This document shows positions 6,092 to 9,800 of a stretch of DNA of 9,800 nt, one piece after another. Both the position numbers and the translations under genes were made by a program. Under the pieces are notes generated by a model. It searched no databases. It had not been told where the DNA came from and was given only the letters and a program-made list of their open reading frames with translations. Position 1 is the stretch's first letter. Each line of letters begins with the position of its first letter. This DNA is from an uncultured Burkholderiales bacterium (GTDB lineage Bacteria; Pseudomonadota; Gammaproteobacteria; Burkholderiales; Thiobacillaceae), in assembly GCA_937925755.1 (NCBI GenBank), contig CALAMX010000098.1, forward strand, positions 1 to 9,800. The letters are read 5' to 3'.

Positions 6092-6629
6092 GGGCTCGCC
6101 CAACCAGGTGCGCATCATCGGTGGCACCTGGCGCAGCCGCATCCTGCGCTTCCCCGACCTGCCCGGGCTGCGCCCGACCCCGGACCGGGTGCGCGAGACC
6201 CTGTTCAACTGGCTGGGACAGCGCCTGGACGGGCAGCGTTGCCTGGACCTCTTCGCCGGCAGCGGCGCCCTGGGATTCGAGGCCGCCTCGCGCGGGGCGG
6301 CCGAGGTGGTCATGGTGGAGCACGACCCCCGTGCCCTGGCGGCACTTGTGCGCAACGCGCACGCCCTCGGGGCGACCCAGGTGCACATCCTGCGCGCCGA
6401 TGCCCTGGGCTACCTGGAGGGGGATTGCGGCCGCTTCGATCTGATCCTGCTCGACCCCCCCTTCGCCAGCGGCCTCCTTGCCCCCGCCCTGGCAAGGGCG
6501 GCGACACGGCTCGCTCCGGGCGGTAGAATCTATGCCGAGTTTGGCACGCGGCCGGATCTCACCGCCTGGCGCATCCTGCGCGAAGGCCGCGCCGGCCAGT
6601 CCCACTTCTGCCTGCTGGAGCCGCTTTGA
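6072..6629 (+). CDS. rsmD: 16S rRNA (guanine(966)-N2)-methyltransferase RsmD
   Basis: RsmD methylates N2 of G966 in 16S rRNA of assembled 30S particles, using S-adenosylmethionine. The 185-aa protein has the family N-terminal signature VRIIGGTWRSR (13-23) and GLRPTPDRVRETLFNWL (32-48). The SAM-binding motif I is LDLFAGSGALGFEA (58-71) and the catalytic motif is LDPPF (127-131). Length is close to the usual 190-200. The start is the GTG at 6072, which overlaps the preceding gene by 20 bases. It gives an N-terminal tail before VRIIGG like that of E. coli RsmD, but its ribosome binding site is weak. A GTG at 6108 would remove that tail. In E. coli rsmD is adjacent to ftsY; here the M16 pair separates them. 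Confidence 0.95.
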   Translation: MRRNPTKGSPNQVRIIGGTWRSRILRFPDLPGLRPTPDRVRETLFNWLGQRLDGQRCLDLFAGSGALGFEAASRGAAEVVMVEHDPRALAALVRNAHALGATQVHILRADALGYLEGDCGRFDLILLDPPFASGLLAPALARAATRLAPGGRIYAEFGTRPDLTAWRILREGRAGQSHFCLLEPL

Positions 6630-7114
6630 AGCGCAAGATCATCTATCCCGGCACCTTCGATCCCGTCACCCGCGGGCACGAGGACCTCGTGCGGCGGGCG
6701 GCGCGCATCTTCGACGAGGTGGTGGTGGCGGTGGCGGCCAATGCCAGCAAGCGGCCCTTCTTCAGCCTGGAGGAGCGGGTCATGATGGCGCGCGAGAGCC
6801 TCGCCGACCTGCCCGGCGTGCGGGTGGTCGGCTTCGACGGCCTATTGGTGGACTTCGTGCGGCGAGAGGGCACGCATCTGGTTCTGCGGGGGCTACGGGC
6901 GGTGTCCGACTTCGAGTACGAATTCCAGCTCGCCGGCATGAACCGTAGCCTGTACCCCGAACTGGAGACCGTGTTCATGACCCCGGGCGAGCAGTATATG
7001 TTCCTCTCCGCCAGCATGGTGCGCGAGATCGCCCGCTTGGGTGGCGACGTGCGCCCCTTCGTGGCCCCCTCGATCGCGGAACGATTGGCCGCCAAGTTGA
7101 ATCCAGTGTCATAG
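6626..7114 (+). CDS. coaD: Phosphopantetheine adenylyltransferase CoaD
   Basis: CoaD transfers AMP from ATP to 4'-phosphopantetheine to make dephospho-CoA, the penultimate step of coenzyme A synthesis, in the cytoplasm. The 162-aa length is typical. Nucleotidyltransferase motifs are intact: GTFDPVTRGH (9-18) with catalytic T10 and H18, K42 in ASKRPFFS, the RGLRAVSDFEYEFQLAGMNR segment (88-107), and SASMVREIARLGGDV (128-142), the variant of the ISSxxVRE motif. The start is TTG (6626-6628), interlocked with the rsmD stop as TTGA. It is supported by GGAG at 6617-6620, five bases upstream, and by the canonical N-terminus MKRKIIYPGTFDP. The interlock implies translational coupling to rsmD. Confidence 0.96.
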   Translation: MKRKIIYPGTFDPVTRGHEDLVRRAARIFDEVVVAVAANASKRPFFSLEERVMMARESLADLPGVRVVGFDGLLVDFVRREGTHLVLRGLRAVSDFEYEFQLAGMNRSLYPELETVFMTPGEQYMFLSASMVREIARLGGDVRPFVAPSIAERLAAKLNPVS

Positions 7115-7155
7115 TTTTTTTGACTTTTTTGGCGTTTCTGTAGCGAGGACTGAGT

Positions 7156-7404
7156 ATGGCCCTGATGATCACCGACGAATGCATCAATTGCGACGTGTGC
7201 GAGCCCGAGTGCCCGAACGGCGCGATCTCGCAGGGCGATGAGATCTATGTGATCGACCCCAACAAGTGCACCGAATGCGTCGGTCACTTCGACACGCCGC
7301 AGTGCCGGGAGGTCTGTCCCGTGGATTGCATCCCAGTGAACCCCGACTATGTGGAGACCCACGAACAACTGATGGAGAAGTACCATCGGCTGACCGGTCG
7401 GTAG
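7156..7404 (+). CDS. fdx: 2[4Fe-4S] ferredoxin, Allochromatium (YfhL) type
   Basis: This is an 82-aa low-potential electron carrier. The first motif, CINCDVCEPECP, supplies C9, C12, C15 and C19. The second, starting at CTECVGHFDTPQCREVCPVDC, supplies C38, C41, C50 and C54, plus the extra C58. The eight residues between C41 and C50 are the hallmark of the Allochromatium vinosum-type ferredoxins, with two clusters of very different, very negative potentials. By analogy, cluster I uses C9/C12/C15/C54 and cluster II C19/C38/C41/C50. The ATG is preceded by GAGGA at 7145-7149. It lies 41 bases after coaD, the same neighbour as in Pseudomonas, and may be co-transcribed. That gap is unusually T-rich (7115-7137) but I see no good promoter in it. 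The redox partner cannot be told from the sequence. Confidence 0.95.
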   Translation: MALMITDECINCDVCEPECPNGAISQGDEIYVIDPNKCTECVGHFDTPQCREVCPVDCIPVNPDYVETHEQLMEKYHRLTGR

Positions 7405-7410
7405 CCGCGA

Positions 7411-7435
7411 CCGGCGGCGTTCTGTCGGCCGCCGG
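7411..7435 (+). terminator. Hairpin after fdx, possible terminator between convergent genes
   Basis: CCGGCGGC (7411-7418) and GCCGCCGG (7428-7435) form a perfect 8-bp GC stem with a 9-base loop, six bases after the fdx stop. No T-run follows, so a classical intrinsic terminator is not shown. A second, weaker inverted repeat GGGCGG/CCGCCC (7456-7461 and 7472-7477) lies nearer the end of the opposing gene. The roughly 100-base convergent gap contains nothing else except a 14-base tandem repeat. Confidence 0.35.
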
Positions 7436-7484
7436 CGCAGTCCTGTCTCAGCCCTGGGCGGCGGGCCACTACCGCCCCACTGGA

Positions 7485-7512
7485 GGATCAGGCCGCCCGG
7501 ATCAGGCCGCCC
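7485..7512. repeat. 14-bp tandem duplication over the stop codon of the dynamin-like gene
   Basis: GGATCAGGCCGCCC is present twice back to back (7485-7498 and 7499-7512) without mismatch. The right-hand copy contains the TGA stop (7502-7504) and the last codons of the minus-strand GTPase gene. The left-hand copy is a non-coding duplicate in another frame. It looks like a recent slippage or duplication event. Confidence 0.85.
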
Positions 7513-9460
7513 GCTGCAAGACCGCCTCGGCCTCGCCCTCCAGGCAGCGCTCGATCTCCCCACGCATTTGCGCGAGCTCGCCCAATTGGCGGCGGATCTC
7601 GCCTTGGGCCTGCTCCAGCTCGCGGATGCGATCTTGCAGGGTATCGGCCGCCTTGTGGATGCGTTTGACGCTCTCCAGCCGGCGCCGTAGCTGCATCTGG
7701 TGCTCGCGCACCTGGCTCTCCATGGGCGACATGATGGATCTGAGCCAGTTTTCCGCCTCGCGGTTGGCGGCATCGAACACCTCGATCACGCGCTTGGCCA
7801 GCGTCTCGAAGAAGCGCCGGGTGAGGGTGTGCTGCTCGGTGGTCAGCAGGTTGAGCAGCGTGTTGAAGTGGCGGTCGTACGTGGACTCCAGACGGGCCAT
7901 CTCCTTGCGGTACCTGAGCATGGAGAAGGGCGGGATGGCGATCAACTGGATGCCGTGCTCGGCGTTGAGCTTGGCGTACATGGCCTCCATCATCTTGTTG
8001 ATCTCCTCCACCTGGGCCATGGCCTGGTCGAGGTGTTCGTTCAGGCGGGCGAAGAAGTCGTTCATGGCCGCGCGGATGCCGGTGGTGAAGCGGCTGGTCT
8101 CCATGGCCTCGCGCACGGTGCGCACCTCCTGCTTGAGCACGTCCTTGCCGATGTGCGCGAAGAGCTTGATGCTCTGCTGGGCGAAGACGCTGCGCAGGGC
8201 CTGGAAGCGCTGCAGCCCGCGCTCGAAGGCCTCCTTGTCCTGGGCGATCTTCTGCATGATGTGCTCGACCACGTCCTGGTTCTTGCCCTGCAACCCCCTG
8301 AGCTCGGTGAGCTGCTCCTCGACGTTGCGCTCGCGGGCGCACAGTAGGGCCTCGGTGGTGGCCAGCAGGTCGGCGAGCTCGGTGCTGGTCTGATCGCGCA
8401 CGATGGCCTGTTTGGAGGGGATCAGCTCTTCGGACAGCGCGCGTTCCAGGGCGAGCAGACGGCTGCGCTCGAGCAGACGCTCGTCGCCCGTGATCTTGGC
8501 GAGCAGCCCCTTTTGCGCGGAGACGGGGAAGACCTGGCTGGGGTCGATGCCGAGCAGGTCAGCGCAGCTTTTGACCTGCGCCTCGATCTCGGCGTTGATC
8601 TGCGCCTCGCTCTTCAACTCGTCCCACAGGCCGTCGATCTTGTTCAGCGCCACCAGGCGGCCGCGCGCTTTGCCCCGCGGCTGGATGTGGCTGCGCCAGA
8701 CCTCGATGTCCGACTTGGTCACGCCGGCGTCCGCGGACAGGACGAAGAGGACCGCGTGCGCGTTGGGCAGTAGGTTCAAGGTGAGCTCGGGCTCGACGCC
8801 GATGGCGTTGAGGCCCGGCGTGTCATAGACCACCAGGCCCTGTTTGAGGAAGGGGTGGGGGTAGTTGATGATCGCGTGCCGCCAGGCGGGGATGGTGACC
8901 GTGCCGTCGTCGTTGAGCGTGAGGCTGGCATCCGGATGTTCCGGGTCGTACAGGCCATAGCGCATGGCCTCCTCCGCGCTCACGGCCTTCACCCGGCAGA
9001 CCTCCTGCATGGCCTGGGTCACGCTGTCGGGGTCGTTGACATCGATCGGCAGCACCGTCCACTCTTCGGGATAGGTCTTGTATTCCGACACCGTGGCGTT
9101 GGTCGTGCGCGTTTCGATGGGCAACAGCTCGATGAGCGGCGGGCGGTGGGCGTCGTAGAGCAGCTCCGTCGGGCACATGGTGGTGCGGCCGGCGGTGGAG
9201 GGCAACAGGCGCTGCTTGAGATCGGAGAGGAAGATGGCGTTGATGAGCTCGGACTTGCCGCGCGAGAACTCGGCGATGAAGGCTACATTCAGCTTGTCCT
9301 CCGCCAGCCGGTCGATCAGGTGCTGCAGGCGCAAATCGCGCTGGGCGTCGTTCAGGTCCTCGCGCCCCAACCATTGGCGGTAAGCGGTGATGCTCTCGGC
9401 GAGCTGGCTGCGCCAACGGCTGTAGGCCTCGATCTCCGCAGCGAGCGTGACGTTGCTCAT
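7502..9460 (-). CDS. Dynamin-like GTPase (bacterial dynamin family)
   Basis: This 652-aa protein is a large GTPase of the dynamin superfamily. The G domain is N-terminal. The P-loop is AEFSRGKS (63-70), with Ala in place of the first Gly. Switch I threonines lie in GRTTMCPTEL (91-100), G3 is DTPGL (213-217), G4 is NKID (273-276), and SAQKG (314-318) sits in the G5 position. A long region between switch I and G3 (about 110-200) is larger than in small GTPases. Residues of about 360-650 are largely helical, Glu/Arg/Gln-rich and coiled-coil-like, as in dynamin stalks. A short hydrophobic stretch IQLIAIPPFSML (504-515) could be a membrane-contacting paddle; there is no clear TM segment. The ATG is supported by GGAGGA (9464-9469). 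It stands alone, converging on fdx. Its cellular role (membrane remodelling, division or phage defence) cannot be read from the sequence. Confidence 0.85.
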   Translation of the reverse strand: MSNVTLAAEIEAYSRWRSQLAESITAYRQWLGREDLNDAQRDLRLQHLIDRLAEDKLNVAFIAEFSRGKSELINAIFLSDLKQRLLPSTAGRTTMCPTELLYDAHRPPLIELLPIETRTTNATVSEYKTYPEEWTVLPIDVNDPDSVTQAMQEVCRVKAVSAEEAMRYGLYDPEHPDASLTLNDDGTVTIPAWRHAIINYPHPFLKQGLVVYDTPGLNAIGVEPELTLNLLPNAHAVLFVLSADAGVTKSDIEVWRSHIQPRGKARGRLVALNKIDGLWDELKSEAQINAEIEAQVKSCADLLGIDPSQVFPVSAQKGLLAKITGDERLLERSRLLALERALSEELIPSKQAIVRDQTSTELADLLATTEALLCARERNVEEQLTELRGLQGKNQDVVEHIMQKIAQDKEAFERGLQRFQALRSVFAQQSIKLFAHIGKDVLKQEVRTVREAMETSRFTTGIRAAMNDFFARLNEHLDQAMAQVEEINKMMEAMYAKLNAEHGIQLIAIPPFSMLRYRKEMARLESTYDRHFNTLLNLLTTEQHTLTRRFFETLAKRVIEVFDAANREAENWLRSIMSPMESQVREHQMQLRRRLESVKRIHKAADTLQDRIRELEQAQGEIRRQLGELAQMRGEIERCLEGEAEAVLQRAA

Positions 9461-9604
9461 AGATCCTCCGGTGTCTTCAGGGATAACGACTGATCTCTGC
9501 CGGCACTGCCGATGGACGATATCTTAGCGGCAATGAGAACTGCCGTCTTTAGGGAAGCTCTGCATAACTGGCTGCGCGGGCGCTCGGCTCCGTTGCGCGG
9601 TGTT
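9461..9604. other. Upstream region of the dynamin-like gene
   Basis: Beyond the ribosome binding site (9464-9469) no gene is visible here. Read on the minus strand, TAAGAT near 9531-9536 is a modest -10 candidate without a convincing -35. From about 9570 the sequence becomes GC-rich and grades into the tandem array that begins at 9605. No tRNA or terminator is recognised. Confidence 0.4.
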
Positions 9605-9800
9605 GGCTTCGGCCGCTCGCTTCCGCTCGCTTAACCTGCCTGACGGCAGGTTAGCCTCCGCCGAAACTTCGTTGTGGCTTCGGCCGCTCGCTTCGCTCGC
9701 TTAACCTGCCTGACGGCAGGTTAGCCTCCGCCGAAACTTCGTTGTGGCTTCGGCCGCTCGCTTCGCTCGCTTAACCTGCCTGACGGCAGGTTAGCCTCCG
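9605..9800. repeat. 70-bp tandem repeat array of hairpin units (continues past the edge)
   Basis: Copy 1 is at 9605-9675 (71 bp), copy 2 at 9676-9745 (70 bp) and copy 3 at 9746-9800, cut by the window. Copies 2 and 3 are identical over all 55 shared bases, and copy 1 differs only by one extra C near 9623. Each unit contains a perfect 9-bp stem TAACCTGCC/GGCAGGTTA around a TGAC loop (9702-9723 in copy 2). Outer arms TTCGGC (9679-9684) and GCCGAA (9730-9735) make the whole unit an imperfect long palindrome. An internal 9-base direct repeat CGCTCGCTT occurs twice in a row (9685-9702). No reading frame of interest covers the array. Confidence 0.9.

Noticed and set aside
7115..7140. T-runs after coaD as an intrinsic terminator, or TTGACT at 7120-7125 as an fdx promoter
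   Set aside because: No stable hairpin precedes the T-run (only a 5-bp stem with a 1-base loop near 7085), and no -10 box lies at a proper distance from TTGACT.
9605..9800. CRISPR array or integron attC sites
   Set aside because: There are no variable spacers; the whole 70-base unit repeats. GCTTAAC and GTTAGCC around the stem loosely resemble attC core sites, but the second breaks the GTTRRRY pattern, the palindrome is too compact, and no cassettes separate the copies.

Overview
The window is GC-rich chromosomal DNA from a gammaproteobacterium, most likely a member of the Chromatiales (purple sulfur bacterium group). Two things point there: the gene order (rpoH, ftsX, ftsE, ftsY, then a divergent M16 peptidase pair, rsmD, coaD, fdx) as known from Pseudomonas and relatives, and a ferredoxin that closely resembles the 2[4Fe-4S] ferredoxin of Allochromatium vinosum as I remember it. 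The genus is inference; no rRNA is present.

Left part, minus strand (1-3144): ftsY, ftsE and ftsX form a tight operon (SRP receptor plus the FtsEX divisome ABC complex). About 290 bases later comes the start of rpoH (heat-shock sigma-32), cut by the left edge. The rpoH leader holds a perfect CIRCE operator (the HrcA binding site) 30 nt before the start codon, overlapping a plausible sigma-E-type promoter. Between ftsX and rpoH lies a REPIN-like pair of inverted REP elements.

Middle, plus strand (3247-7404): two exported M16 peptidase-family proteins, the first with the zinc site and the second with the complementary R/Y motif but no zinc site, overlap each other and rsmD (16S rRNA m2G966 methyltransferase), which overlaps coaD (CoA biosynthesis), followed by fdx. 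The second M16 gene carries an in-frame, hairpin-rich stretch of about 126 bp between its signal peptide and its domain, which looks like a palindromic element inserted into the coding sequence.

Right part: a minus-strand gene converges on fdx and encodes a 652-aa dynamin-like GTPase. Its upstream region runs into a 70-bp tandem array of hairpin-forming units (at least 2.8 copies) that continues past the right edge.

Most of the window is conserved housekeeping DNA. The parts that stand out are the repeat elements, the HrcA/sigma-E architecture at rpoH, and the dynamin-like protein.
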